Of a stretch of 64,000 nt of DNA, positions 1 through 8,891 are shown in pieces (positions within the stretch are counted from its first letter, which is position 1; each line of letters opens with the position of its first letter). Under the pieces are notes generated by a model, which saw nothing but the letters and a program-made list of their open reading frames with translations, was not told where the DNA came from and did no database searches. Source of the DNA: Hydrogenophaga sp. Its GTDB lineage: Bacteria > Pseudomonadota > Gammaproteobacteria > Burkholderiales > Burkholderiaceae_C. The DNA lies in NCBI GenBank assembly GCA_018993155.1, contig JAGKSX010000003.1:62001-126000 (forward strand), written 5' to 3'. The translations under genes and the position numbers were made by a program.

Positions 1-446
1 TGGATCTGCTGGGCCGCAAGGTGCTGGGCAACAACGGCGCCACGCTCAAGAAGTTCGGCAAGCTCGTGGGCGCGCTGGTGATGGAAGAAGGCGTCAACGA
101 GAAGATGGCCGAGTTCATCAACCCGCTGGCGGTGCTGGGCGAGCAGATCACCAAGTTCACCACCGAGATCGGTTTCAAGGGCCTGCAGAACGCCGACGAA
201 GTGGGCGCCGCCGCCGTGGACTACCTGCGCGTGGCCGGTCACCTGGTGTTCGGCTACTTCTGGGCCCGCATGGCGCAGGTCGCGCTGCGCGAGATCGCGG
301 CCGGCAACACCGACCCGTTCTACACCGCCAAGCTGCAGACCGCGCGCTTCTACTTCGCCAAGCTGTTCCCCGAGACCGCGACGCTGATGCGCACCGCGCG
401 CGCCGGCAGCAAGGTGCTGATGGACACCGACGCCGCGCTCGCGTAA
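1..446 (+). CDS. Acyl-CoA dehydrogenase, C-terminal part (5' truncated by window edge)
   Basis: The reading frame is open from base 3 to the TAA at 444-446 and gives about 147 residues with no start codon in the window. The helical C-terminus, with YFWARMAQVALREIA followed by FYTAKLQTARFYFAKLFPE, matches the extra C-terminal domain found in long (about 600-residue) bacterial acyl-CoA dehydrogenases. These enzymes make trans-2-enoyl-CoA in beta-oxidation. The catalytic and FAD-binding parts lie outside the window. The following genes (multifunctional hydratase/dehydrogenase, thiolase, thioesterase) supply the next beta-oxidation steps, so one fatty-acid degradation operon is likely. Confidence 0.8.
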   Translation, partial: DLLGRKVLGNNGATLKKFGKLVGALVMEEGVNEKMAEFINPLAVLGEQITKFTTEIGFKGLQNADEVGAAAVDYLRVAGHLVFGYFWARMAQVALREIAAGNTDPFYTAKLQTARFYFAKLFPETATLMRTARAGSKVLMDTDAALA

Positions 447-480
447 ACCCGTCTTTTCCCACCACCACCAGGAGACTTCC

Positions 481-918
481 ATGATCAAGACAACGCTGCT
501 TGCTTCGCTTCTCGTTTTCGCCGGTCACGCGGTCGCGCAGATGTCGCCCGTCGGTCTGTGGAAAACGATCGACGACGACTCGAAGAAAGAGAAGTCCCTG
601 GTGCGCATCAAGGAAAACAACGGCGTCTACAGCGGCACCATCGAGAAACTGCTGGACCCCAGCAGCAAGCAGGACGCGGTGTGCGACAAGTGCACCGACG
701 AACGCAAGGACAAGCCCGTGCTGGGCATGACCATCCTGCGCAACCTGAAGCAGAGCGCCGACGACAAGACCGTCTACGACGGTGGCGACATCGTCGACCC
801 GAACAACGGCAAGGTCTACCGCACGCGCCTCAAGCCGGTCGAAGACGGCAAGAAGCTGGAAATGCGCGGCTACATCGGCCCGTTCTACCGCACCCAGGTG
901 TGGATCCGCGTCGAGTGA
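481..918 (+). CDS. DUF2147 family secreted protein
   Basis: A 145-residue protein. It begins with a cleavable signal peptide (Lys at position 3, hydrophobic stretch to about residue 17, then HAVAQ) and is predicted periplasmic. The mature part has the DUF2147 hallmarks: an early GLWKTIDD, a YSGTIEKLLDP block, a C-x-x-C pair in CDKCTDERKDKP, GMTILRNLK, and the closing GGDIVDPNNGKVYR and MRGYIG segments. An AGGAG ribosome site lies just before the ATG. It sits between the acyl-CoA dehydrogenase and the multifunctional beta-oxidation gene in the same direction. This domain is common in proteobacterial fatty-acid operons, but its biochemical role is unknown. Confidence 0.8.
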   Translation: MIKTTLLASLLVFAGHAVAQMSPVGLWKTIDDDSKKEKSLVRIKENNGVYSGTIEKLLDPSSKQDAVCDKCTDERKDKPVLGMTILRNLKQSADDKTVYDGGDIVDPNNGKVYRTRLKPVEDGKKLEMRGYIGPFYRTQVWIRVE

Positions 919-952
919 AGCCCGCGCGTCCGACCCCTTTCATGGAAAACCA

Positions 953-3352
953 ATGAACCGATTTCAAGTGAAGAAAGTCGCCGTGCTCGGCGCTGGCGTG
1001 ATGGGCGCGCAGATTGCCGCGCACCTGGTCAACGTCAAGGTGCCGGTGGTGCTGTTCGACCTGCCCGCCAAGGAAGGGCCGAAGAACGGCATCGTCAGCC
1101 GCGCGGTGGAAGGCCTGAAGAAGCTCAAGCCTTCGCCGCTGGGCGTGGCGGCCGATGCCAACCTGATCGGCCAGGCCAACTACGAAGAGCACATGGAGCA
1201 GCTGCGCGACTGCGACCTCATCATCGAGGCCATCGCCGAGCGCATGGACTGGAAGCTCGACCTCTACACCAGGATCGCGCCCTTCATCGCCGAGCACACC
1301 ATCGTCGCGTCCAACACCTCGGGCCTGTCGATCACCAAGCTCAGCGAGGCCCTGCCCGCAGCGATCAAGCCGCGCTTCTGCGGCATCCACTTCTTCAACC
1401 CGCCGCGCTACATGACGCTGGTGGAGCTGATCGCCACGCCCACCACCGAGCCGCAGATCCTCAACGACCTGGAGACCTTCGTCACCAGCGGCCTGGGCAA
1501 GGGCGTGGTGCGCGCCAAGGACACGCCCAACTTCGTGGCCAACCGCATTGGCATCGCCGGCATGCTGGCCACCATGAAGGAGGTGGAGAACTTCGGCCTG
1601 ACCTACGACGTGGTCGACGACCTCACCGGCAAGCGCCTGGGCCGCGCCAGCAGCGGCACCTTCCGCACCGCCGACGTGGTGGGCCTGGACACCATGGCCC
1701 ACGTGATCAAGACCCTGCAGGACAACCTGAGCCTGGAGACCGACCCGTTCTACGGCAGCTTCGGTACGCCGCCCGTGCTCAAGGCGCTCATCGAGGCCGG
1801 CAACCTGGGCCAGAAGGCCAAGGCCGGTTTCTACAAGAAGGTGGGCCGCGACATCCTGCGCTTCGATCTGGAGAGCGGTGAGTACGTGCCCGGCGGGGAA
1901 AAGGCCGACGAGGTCTACGGTCGCATGCTCAAGCGCCCGGCCGCCGAGCGCCTGAAGCTGCTGCGCAACAGCGAAGGCCCGCAAGGCCGCTTCCTCTGGG
2001 CCATCCTGCGCAACAGCTTCCACTACGCCGCCGTGCACTTGGCCAGCATTGCCGAGACCGCGCGCGACGTGGACCAGGCCATGCGCTGGGGCTTCGGCAT
2101 GAAGCAGGGCCCGTTTGAACTCTGGCAGGAAGCCGGCTGGCTCGAGGTGGCGAAGATGGTCCAGGAGGACATCGACGCCGGCAAGGCGCTCAGCAAGGCG
2201 CCGTTGCCCGACTGGGTGTTCAAGGGCCCGGTGGCCGAGGCCGGCGGTGTGCACACCGCGCAGGGTTCGTGGAACCCGGGCAAGGGCGTGTTCGAAGCGC
2301 GCCGGCAACTGCCGGTCTACCAGCGCCAGCACTTCCCCGAGCTGCTGCTCGGCGAGGCTGGCCCGAAGTTCGAGACCGCCGGCAGCGCCCTGGAAGAGAA
2401 CGATTCGATCCGCCTCTGGACGCTGGACGAGCAGGTGCTCATCGCCAGCATCAAGACCAAGATGCACGCCATCAGCCCCGAGGTGTGCGAAGGCCTGATG
2501 GCCGCCGTGGACCTGGCCGAGAAGGAGTACCAGGGCCTGGTGATCTGGTCGGGTGACGAGCCTTTCAGCGCCGGCGCCGACCTGCAGGCCATGCTGCCGG
2601 CCTTCATGGCCGTGGGCGTGAGCGCCATCGAAGACGCTGAAGGCTTCATGCAGCAGACCATGCTGCGCCTGCGCTACGCCAACGTGCCGGTGGTCTCGGC
2701 CGTGCGCGGCCTGGCGCTGGGGGGTGGTTGCGAGATGGCGGTGTACAGCGCGCGCCGCGTGGTGCACATGGAAAGCTACATCGGCCTGGTGGAAGTCGGC
2801 GTGGGCCTGGTGCCCGGCGCCGGCGGTCTGACCTACATCGCCCGCCGCGCGGCCGAGAACGCCGAGACCTCCACGGGCAAGGACCTGCTGCCCTTCCTCA
2901 CCGAAGGCTTCACCGCCGCGGCCATGGCCAAGGTGGGCACCAGCGCCATCGAGTCGCGCCAGCTGGGTTACGTGCTGCACTCCGACGTGATCGTGCCGCA
3001 CAAGGACGAGTTGCTGTACGTGGCGATCAACGAAGCCAAGGGCCTGTTCAACGGCGGCTACCGCGCGCCGCACAAGCGCCTGTTCCCGGTGGCCGGCCGC
3101 GACGGCAAGGCCACCATTCTGGGCAGCCTGGTCAACATGCGCGACGGCGGCTTCATCAGCCAGCACGACTTCCACATCGCCTCGCTGATCGCCAACGTGG
3201 TGACCGGTGGCGACGTCGAGCCCGGCACGCTGGTGAACGAGGACTACCTGATGACGCTGGAGCGCCAGGCCTTCTGCTCGCTGATCGTGCACCCCAAGAC
3301 GCAGGAACGCATCCTGGGCATGCTCAACACCGGCAAGCCTGTGCGCAACTAA
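953..3352 (+). CDS. Bifunctional 3-hydroxyacyl-CoA dehydrogenase / enoyl-CoA hydratase (beta-oxidation)
   Basis: A 799-residue cytoplasmic enzyme. The N-terminal half is an NAD-binding 3-hydroxyacyl-CoA dehydrogenase: GAGVMG at residues 13-18, SNTSGLSI and HFFNPP further on. The C-terminal third (about residues 490-800) is a crotonase domain with GLALGGGCEMAV and VGLVPGAGG, so the oxyanion-hole glycines and the first catalytic Glu are present. The domain order is the reverse of E. coli FadB, as in many beta-proteobacterial homologues. I chose the ATG at 953 because family similarity begins there; the frame stays open upstream to 782 but that part overlaps the DUF2147 gene. The thiolase gene follows after 9 bases, consistent with an operon. 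Confidence 0.88.
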   Translation: MNRFQVKKVAVLGAGVMGAQIAAHLVNVKVPVVLFDLPAKEGPKNGIVSRAVEGLKKLKPSPLGVAADANLIGQANYEEHMEQLRDCDLIIEAIAERMDWKLDLYTRIAPFIAEHTIVASNTSGLSITKLSEALPAAIKPRFCGIHFFNPPRYMTLVELIATPTTEPQILNDLETFVTSGLGKGVVRAKDTPNFVANRIGIAGMLATMKEVENFGLTYDVVDDLTGKRLGRASSGTFRTADVVGLDTMAHVIKTLQDNLSLETDPFYGSFGTPPVLKALIEAGNLGQKAKAGFYKKVGRDILRFDLESGEYVPGGEKADEVYGRMLKRPAAERLKLLRNSEGPQGRFLWAILRNSFHYAAVHLASIAETARDVDQAMRWGFGMKQGPFELWQEAGWLEVAKMVQEDIDAGKALSKAPLPDWVFKGPVAEAGGVHTAQGSWNPGKGVFEARRQLPVYQRQHFPELLLGEAGPKFETAGSALEENDSIRLWTLDEQVLIASIKTKMHAISPEVCEGLMAAVDLAEKEYQGLVIWSGDEPFSAGADLQAMLPAFMAVGVSAIEDAEGFMQQTMLRLRYANVPVVSAVRGLALGGGCEMAVYSARRVVHMESYIGLVEVGVGLVPGAGGLTYIARRAAENAETSTGKDLLPFLTEGFTAAAMAKVGTSAIESRQLGYVLHSDVIVPHKDELLYVAINEAKGLFNGGYRAPHKRLFPVAGRDGKATILGSLVNMRDGGFISQHDFHIASLIANVVTGGDVEPGTLVNEDYLMTLERQAFCSLIVHPKTQERILGMLNTGKPVRN

Positions 3353-3361
3353 GGACACGAC

Positions 3362-4570
3362 ATGAGCAAACAGATTCAAGACGCCTACATCGTCGCCGCC
3401 ACCCGCACCCCCATTGGCCGTTCGCACAAGGGCTCCTTCAAGCACCTGCGCCCGGACGACATGCTCGCCCTCGCGCTGCGCTCGGCGCTGGCGCAGGCCC
3501 CCGGCCTGGACCCGAAGGCCATCGAGGACGTGATCTGCGGCTGCGCCATTCCCGAGGCGCAGCAGGGCCTGAACGTGGCGCGCATCGGTGCCATCCTGGC
3601 CGGCCTGCCCAACAGCGTGGGCGGCATCACCGTCAACCGCTTCTGTGCCTCGGGCCTCTCGGCCGTGCAGATGGCGGCCGACCGCATTCGCGTGGGCGAG
3701 GCTGACGTGATGATCGCCGCCGGCACCGAGAGCATGAGCATGGTGCCCATGATGGGCAACTCGCCCAGCCTCTCGCCCACCATCTTTCGCAACACCGACG
3801 ACGTGGAGAGCTACGGCATCGCCTACGGCATGGGGCTCACGGCCGAGAAGGTGGCGCAGAAGTGGAAGGTCTCGCGCGAGGCGCAGGACGTTTTCGCCCT
3901 GCAGTCGCACCAGCGCGCCGTGCTCGCCATGAAGAACGGCGAGTTCAGCGACGAGATCACGCCGGTGGAAGTGACCGAGCGCAGCGTGGACCTGGCCAGC
4001 GCCGAGGTCAGCACGAGCACGCGCACCGTGAGCCTGGACGAAGGCGCGCGGCCCGACACCTCCCTCGAAGGCCTGGCCAAGCTGCGCACCGTGTTCGCCG
4101 CGCGCGGCTCGGTCACCGCCGGCAACAGCTCGCAGACCAGCGACGGCGCAGGCGCGCTCATCCTGGCCAGCGAAGCCGCCATCAAGCGCTTCGGCCTCAC
4201 GCCGCTGGCGCGCTTCGTGAGCTACACCTCGCGCGGCGTGCCGCCGCACCTGATGGGCATCGGCCCGATCGAGGCCATTCCCGCCGCGCTGAAGTACGCC
4301 GGGCTCACGCAGGACCAGATCGACTGGATCGAGCTCAACGAGGCCTTCGCCGCGCAGTCGCTCGCCGTCATCAACACCCTGGGCCTGGACCCGAGCAAGG
4401 TCAACCCCATGGGTGGCGCCATCGCGCTGGGCCACCCGCTGGGCGCCACCGGCGCCATCCGATCGGCCACCGTGGTGCACGCGCTCAAGCGGCACAACAA
4501 GAAGTACGGCATGGTCACGATGTGCGTGGGCATGGGCCAAGGGGCCGCAGGCATTTTCGAAAGGGTCTGA
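3362..4570 (+). CDS. Acetyl-CoA acyltransferase (3-ketoacyl-CoA thiolase)
   Basis: A 402-residue thiolase that cleaves 3-ketoacyl-CoA with CoA in the last step of beta-oxidation. The nucleophilic Cys is at residue 95 in NRFCASGLS. The [16 protein letters not shown] and CVGMGQG motifs carry the Asn, His and second Cys of the active site. The length is normal for the family. The gene begins 9 bases after the multifunctional dehydrogenase/hydratase gene, an arrangement equivalent to fadBA. The substrate chain length cannot be judged from sequence. A REP-like repeat lies just downstream. Confidence 0.9.
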   Translation: MSKQIQDAYIVAATRTPIGRSHKGSFKHLRPDDMLALALRSALAQAPGLDPKAIEDVICGCAIPEAQQGLNVARIGAILAGLPNSVGGITVNRFCASGLSAVQMAADRIRVGEADVMIAAGTESMSMVPMMGNSPSLSPTIFRNTDDVESYGIAYGMGLTAEKVAQKWKVSREAQDVFALQSHQRAVLAMKNGEFSDEITPVEVTERSVDLASAEVSTSTRTVSLDEGARPDTSLEGLAKLRTVFAARGSVTAGNSSQTSDGAGALILASEAAIKRFGLTPLARFVSYTSRGVPPHLMGIGPIEAIPAALKYAGLTQDQIDWIELNEAFAAQSLAVINTLGLDPSKVNPMGGAIALGHPLGATGAIRSATVVHALKRHNKKYGMVTMCVGMGQGAAGIFERV

Positions 4571-4575
4571 CGACC

Positions 4576-4662
4576 CACCCCCGCGCCGCGCCTGCGGCGC
4601 GTCACCCCCTGAAAGGGGGCGATGCCTGCGGCCCGGCAAAGCCGGTTCCGCGGCATCCCTGG
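4576..4662 (+). repeat. REP-like intergenic repeat, copy 1
   Basis: Just after the thiolase stop codon. It has three hairpin-forming blocks: a GC-rich inverted repeat around GCGCCTGCGGCGC, a CCCCCTGAAAGGGGG stem-loop, and CCTGCGGCCCGGCAAAGCC ending in GGTTCCGCGG. Related copies occur at 21208-21282 (reverse), 37036-37116 and, more diverged, 26704-26804. It could also act as a transcription terminator. Confidence 0.7.
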
Positions 4663-4738
4663 ATCGGCGTTGCTTCGCCCCGGATGGACTGTCGCGAGGC
4701 GGACGTTGAATTGTTCCGGCCTCTTGCACACTCCTCGC

Positions 4739-5560
4739 ATGACCCCACACGCTCTCGACCAGGCCGTCGCGCTGCACCCCACCGGCGCCCACCAATACCG
4801 CGGCGCCACCTCGCCCGCCTACGCCAACATGGTGGGGCCGTTCGGCGGCATCACGGCCGCCGCGGCCATGCAGTCGGTGATGCAGCACCCTGAGCGCCTG
4901 GGCGAGCCGATCTCGCTCACGGTGAACTACGCCGCCGCCCTGGCCGATGGCGAGTTCGCCATCACCGCGCGGCCGGTGCGCACCAACCGCTCCACCCAGC
5001 ATTGGGTGATGGAGATCACCCAGCCCGATGCGAGCGGCGCGCCCGCCACCGTGCTCACGGCCACCGCCGTCACCGCCGTGCGGCGCGAGACCTGGGGCGT
5101 GGACGACGAGCCCATGCCCGCCGTGCCCGCGCCCGACCGCGTCGCGCGCACCACCATCGCGCCGCAGGTGGCCTGGCCCCAGCGCTACGCCATGCGCTTC
5201 ATCACCGGCACCATTCCCGAGCGCTGGGACGGCCAGGGCGACACCAGCCTGATCCAGATGTGGGTGCGCGACGAACCGCAGCGCGGGCTCGACTTCACTA
5301 GCCTGTCCGCGCTGGCCGACGTGTTCTACCCGCGTGTCTGGCTGCGCCGCGCCAAGCCTGTGCCCACGGGGACGGTGTCGATGACGGTGTACTTCCACGC
5401 CGGCTCGGCCGAGCACACCGCCACCGGCAGCGGCTGGCTGCTCGCGCAGGCGCGCGGCCAGGCCTTCCGCAACGGTTTCTTCGACCAGACCGCGCAGCTC
5501 TGGAACGAGGCGGGCGTGCTGCTGGCCACCACGAACCAGATCGTCTATTACAAGGAATGA
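4739..5560 (+). CDS. Acyl-CoA thioesterase family protein (double hotdog)
   Basis: A 273-residue protein with two hotdog-fold halves. The first contains NMVGPFGGITAAAAMQ and SLTVNYAAALADGEF, the second DVFYPRVWLRR and TVYFHAG, as in the TesB-like thioesterase family that hydrolyses acyl-CoA to free acid and CoA. I prefer the ATG at 4739: an upstream in-frame start at 4622 would put a REP-like repeat inside the coding region. It is co-directional with the beta-oxidation genes but separated by 168 bases that include that repeat, so it may be transcribed on its own. The substrate is unknown. Confidence 0.78.
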   Translation: MTPHALDQAVALHPTGAHQYRGATSPAYANMVGPFGGITAAAAMQSVMQHPERLGEPISLTVNYAAALADGEFAITARPVRTNRSTQHWVMEITQPDASGAPATVLTATAVTAVRRETWGVDDEPMPAVPAPDRVARTTIAPQVAWPQRYAMRFITGTIPERWDGQGDTSLIQMWVRDEPQRGLDFTSLSALADVFYPRVWLRRAKPVPTGTVSMTVYFHAGSAEHTATGSGWLLAQARGQAFRNGFFDQTAQLWNEAGVLLATTNQIVYYKE

Positions 5561-5567
5561 GGCGCCT

Positions 5568-7841
5568 TCAGGGCCGACCGAGGAAGAGATACAGACCGGT
5601 GTAGCCGCGCGGCGCGCTCACGATGCTCAGGTAGAGCGGGCCGATGCCGGTGTCCGCACCCACGAACAGGCTGGAGCCCGCGCGCAGGTCGCCCAGCGAA
5701 ATGTCGCGGCGCGCCGTCCAGGCGTTGCCGGCCTCCAGTGAGCCGCCCACGAACAGGGCGCGCGCCACGCCCACGCTCCAGGGCAGGCGCTGGTAGTAGG
5801 TGAGGCGGCCGAACACCAGGTAGTTGCCCGCCACCTGACCCACGCGGTAGCCCGAGAGCTGCTGGAAACCGCCGAGCGAGTACTCGTCGATCGCGCCCAG
5901 GGGGATCTGGTTGGTCTTGGCGAGCCGCGCGCCGAAGTTGAGGGTGTGCGGTCCCCAGCTCGTCACCGCCGTGGCCGTGCCCTCGAAGCTGGTGAAGCTG
6001 CTGCTGTGCGCGCCGTCGAAGCTGCGCCGCCCGAACACCACCTCGCCTTGCGCCCGGTAGCCGTGCGACGGGAAGTTGGCGTAGTCCAGCTGGTCGGCGA
6101 TCACCGCGCCGCGCAGGCCGACCTCGCGCCACTTCAGCGAGGCCGTGTTGGCCGCGATGCTGGCGGCCACCAGCTCCGGCGTCACCTTGCGCTGCGCCGC
6201 CATCACGCCCACGCGCATGTCGCCCACATTGCCGAGCAGGCCCATGGGCCAGCCGATGTCGGCGCCCACGCGCAGGCTCTGCCGCTGCGCCAGCGCCAGA
6301 GCTTCGCCATCGGCGCCGAACAGCTCGACCTTGCGCAGGTTCGCGTCCACGTAGGCCGCGGCGAAGCGGTCGCTGCGCAGGGTCAGCGGCTGGTAGATCT
6401 CGGAATAGAGGCCCAGCGTCTCGCCCACCTGCACCCGGTTGCGCCACTCGGCGCCGGTGTCGTTGAGCCAGTGCCGGTTGTGGCTGATGCGCAGGTTGAA
6501 CGCGCCCTGGCCCTGGAAGTCGGTGCGCAGGTCCAGCCCCACGCGCAGGTAGTTCGGGCCCCAGGCGTTCTCGCGCAGGTGCACCTTGAGGTCTTCGGCG
6601 CCGTCCTCGCGCCGGGTCAGCGTGTAGTCCACGGCCTCGAAGTCGCCCATGGCCGCGAGCCGCTGCAGGTCGTTCTCGAGCTTGGGCACGTCCAGCCGCT
6701 GGCCTTCCGAGGTGTCCAGCACGGTGGCCAGGCGCTCGGCGCGGATCTCGTTCACGCCTTCGAAGGTCACCGAGGCCACGGTGCCGATGCGGCCCGTGTT
6801 GGCCTTCTCCTGTTCCGCGCGCGCGGCCACCCAGCGCTGGTAGCGCGGTGCATCCGCCGAGAAGCGCGCCAGCGCATCGGCCACCGTTTTCGCGTAATCG
6901 TTGCCGATCTTCACCAGCTCGGGGGCCTTGCCGAAGTCGGACGAGGTGAGCTGCCCCAGCGGCGGCGTCAGCAGCAGGTCGTTCGGCGTCAGCGTGGCGA
7001 TGCTGGCCTGCACGTTCTGCTCGGTCAGGATGTTCACCATCTGCGTGGTGATGCCCACCACGCTGCCCAGCGTCTCGCGCCCGGCCAGCGGCGTGCCGAT
7101 GTTGACCGCGATCACCACGTCCGCGCCCATGCGGCGCGCCACCGCGATCGGCAGGTTGTCCACCAGCCCGCCGTCGCCCAGGATGCGACCGTCCACCGCC
7201 AGCGGCGAGAACACGCCCGGCACCGACATGCTCGCGCGCAGCGCGGCCGCCAGGTCGCCGTGGTCCAGCACCACGGCCTTGCCGGTCTCCATGTCGGTGG
7301 CCACCGCGCGAAACGGCGTGGGCAGGCCGTCGAAGTTCGCCAGGTGGCGCGTGGACAGCGTGTAGCGGCGCAGCAGCATCTCCAGCGAGCGGGTGGAGAC
7401 CGCGCCCGTGGGCAGCACGAAGGCGCCGTCGCGGAAACCCAGCATCAGCACCGGCGAGAGCTCGAAATCCTCTTCCTTGCGGCGCTGCGAGAGCAGCTGG
7501 CGCGGCTCGCGGCGGTCGAACAGGGCGCCCCAGTTCACCGCCAGGATCTCGCGCTCCAGTTCGTCCGCCGTCATGCCGCTGGCGTACAGGCCGCCGACGA
7601 TCGCCCCCATCGACGTGCCCACGATCAGGTCCACCGGCACGCGCGCCGCCTCCAGCGCCTTCAGCACGCCCACATGCGCGAAGCCGCGCGCCCCGCCGCC
7701 CGAAAGCACCAGGCCCACGCGCGGGCGTTCGGCCTGCGGGGCGGGGCTGGTCGGTTGCGCCAGTGCGGGGGCGCCGGCCAGCAGCAGGGCGAGCGCGCCG
7801 GCGAGGCCGTGGACGAAGAGGGCGGTGAGTCGGGCGGGCAT
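5568..7841 (-). CDS. Patatin-like phospholipase with POTRA and outer-membrane beta-barrel (PlpD-like, type Vd)
   Basis: A 757-residue secreted protein. Signal peptide about 1-29 (ends AGAPALAQ). The patatin domain spans about residues 41-310 and carries the oxyanion motif GGGARG (48-53), the lipase box GTSMG with Ser77, and the DGG triad with catalytic Asp223. A POTRA-like segment (about 330-415) and a C-terminal barrel of alternating aromatic strands ending in Phe-Leu-Gly-Arg-Pro follow. The layout and length match Pseudomonas PlpD, a patatin that uses its own barrel as exporter (type Vd). The first ATG after the GC-rich promoter region was chosen because it starts a good signal peptide. It lies opposite to both neighbours and appears monocistronic. 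Confidence 0.85.
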   Translation of the reverse strand: MPARLTALFVHGLAGALALLLAGAPALAQPTSPAPQAERPRVGLVLSGGGARGFAHVGVLKALEAARVPVDLIVGTSMGAIVGGLYASGMTADELEREILAVNWGALFDRREPRQLLSQRRKEEDFELSPVLMLGFRDGAFVLPTGAVSTRSLEMLLRRYTLSTRHLANFDGLPTPFRAVATDMETGKAVVLDHGDLAAALRASMSVPGVFSPLAVDGRILGDGGLVDNLPIAVARRMGADVVIAVNIGTPLAGRETLGSVVGITTQMVNILTEQNVQASIATLTPNDLLLTPPLGQLTSSDFGKAPELVKIGNDYAKTVADALARFSADAPRYQRWVAARAEQEKANTGRIGTVASVTFEGVNEIRAERLATVLDTSEGQRLDVPKLENDLQRLAAMGDFEAVDYTLTRREDGAEDLKVHLRENAWGPNYLRVGLDLRTDFQGQGAFNLRISHNRHWLNDTGAEWRNRVQVGETLGLYSEIYQPLTLRSDRFAAAYVDANLRKVELFGADGEALALAQRQSLRVGADIGWPMGLLGNVGDMRVGVMAAQRKVTPELVAASIAANTASLKWREVGLRGAVIADQLDYANFPSHGYRAQGEVVFGRRSFDGAHSSSFTSFEGTATAVTSWGPHTLNFGARLAKTNQIPLGAIDEYSLGGFQQLSGYRVGQVAGNYLVFGRLTYYQRLPWSVGVARALFVGGSLEAGNAWTARRDISLGDLRAGSSLFVGADTGIGPLYLSIVSAPRGYTGLYLFLGRP

Positions 7842-8034
7842 GGGAGGAACGGCACCTGTGAGCAGCGGCGCCGCCGTGGCGCCCGGAAGCGGCAAGTGTA
7901 GGCGGGGGCTGTGTCCCGGGTGCGGCCGGAAACACCCTGTCACGCACCGGTCATCCCCTGGACGGGTCGCCTCAAAAAAGCACGCCCGTTCGTGGTAATT
8001 TGCGGGTCCCTTCCCGCACATCCTGAGACACCCC

Positions 8035-8799
8035 ATGAGCGACATCCTCGTCCACACCGAAGCCGGCGTCAGCACCCTCACCTTCAACCGCCCGGACAAG
8101 AAGAACTCCATCACCGCCGCCATGTACGGCCAGCTGGCCGACGCGCTGCAGGCCGCGCAGGACGACGCCACCGTGCGCTGTGTCGTGCTGCAGGGCAACG
8201 AGACCATCTTCTCCGCCGGCAACGACATTGCCGACTTCCTCAACAACCCGCCCGCCGGGGTCGACTCGCCGGTGTTCCGTTTCCTGCGCGGCATCGCGCA
8301 GTTCCCCAAGCCGCTGGTGGCGGCGGTGTGCGGCCCGGCCGTGGGCGTGGGCACCACGATGCTGTTCCACTGCGACCTGGTCTATGCGGGCGACAACGCG
8401 GCCTTCTCCATGCCCTTCGTGAACCTCGGTCTGTGCCCCGAGGCCGCGTCCAGCCTGCTGGTGCCGCAGATGCTGGGCTACCACCGCGCCGCCGAGGCGC
8501 TGCTGCTGGGCGAACCCTTCATGGCCGAGGCCGCGCTGGAAGTGGGCCTGGTCAACCGCGTGCTGCCGCCGATGGAGGCCGCCGGCTACGCCCAGGCCGT
8601 GGCGCGCAAGCTCGCGGCCAAGCCCCTGAGCGCGCTGATCGAAACCAAGCGCCTGATGAAGAAACACCAGACGCAGCAGGTGCTGGCCGTGATGGCCGAA
8701 GAGGGGGCCAGCTTCGGCCGCATGCTGGGCGAGCCGGCGGCGCGCGAGGCGTTCGGTGCGTTCATGGAGCGCAGGAAGCCGGACTTCTCGAAGGTGTGA
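8035..8799 (+). CDS. Enoyl-CoA hydratase/isomerase family protein (delta3,delta2-enoyl-CoA isomerase-like)
   Basis: A 254-residue crotonase-fold enzyme. NRPDKKNSIT and the oxyanion motif FSAGNDIADF are present. In the second active-site region the hydratase-type GGGCE is replaced by VGVGTTM, and LGLCPEAASS places a Glu where peroxisomal ECI2-type isomerases carry theirs. I therefore infer shifting of double bonds in unsaturated acyl-CoAs rather than hydration. It is divergent from the patatin gene. The last 58 bases of this gene (8742-8799) recur at 10190-10247 with two mismatches, flanking the XRE/nucleotidyltransferase module. Confidence 0.82.
   Translation: MSDILVHTEAGVSTLTFNRPDKKNSITAAMYGQLADALQAAQDDATVRCVVLQGNETIFSAGNDIADFLNNPPAGVDSPVFRFLRGIAQFPKPLVAAVCGPAVGVGTTMLFHCDLVYAGDNAAFSMPFVNLGLCPEAASSLLVPQMLGYHRAAEALLLGEPFMAEAALEVGLVNRVLPPMEAAGYAQAVARKLAAKPLSALIETKRLMKKHQTQQVLAVMAEEGASFGRMLGEPAAREAFGAFMERRKPDFSKV
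8742..8799 (+). repeat. 58-bp direct repeat, left copy (3' end of the isomerase/hydratase gene)
   Basis: These bases, including the stop codon, match 10190-10247 at 56 of 58 positions. Similarity stops sharply on the left of the repeat and at the stop codon on the right. The interval between the copies holds the XRE regulator and broken nucleotidyltransferase, an arrangement seen when a mobile segment inserts into a gene end and restores the reading frame. Confidence 0.85.
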
Positions 8800-8833
8800 G
8801 GCGAAGAACGGCCGCTTCGGAAGCCGTTTTTCA

Positions 8834-8891
8834 TTTGTCCAAAAAAATGGACAATTATTAGTGATATGTTCATAATATTGGACATATGAAC
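8834..8891 (+). promoter_or_regulatory. Palindromic operators upstream of, and overlapping, the XRE start
   Basis: An AT-rich patch with two inverted repeats. The first is TTGTCC at 8835-8840 paired with GGACAA at 8849-8854. The second is GTTCATA at 8868-8874 paired with TATGAAC at 8885-8891, and it contains the start codon at 8886. A third GGACA element is at 8880-8884. Repeated half sites just before an HTH gene suggest autorepression; this is inferred. Confidence 0.55.

Noticed and set aside
782..952. Upstream extension of the multifunctional beta-oxidation gene
   Set aside because: It overlaps the DUF2147 gene and encodes Arg/Ser-rich residues without family similarity, so the ATG at 953 is used.
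830..5416. Very long open frame on the minus strand opposite the beta-oxidation genes
   Set aside because: It is the antisense of well-supported genes in GC-rich DNA; the translation is His/Ala/Gly-biased with no domain.
7842..8357. N-terminal extension of the patatin gene across the hydratase gene
   Set aside because: It is antisense to the hydratase gene, and the ATG at 7841 begins a proper signal peptide.
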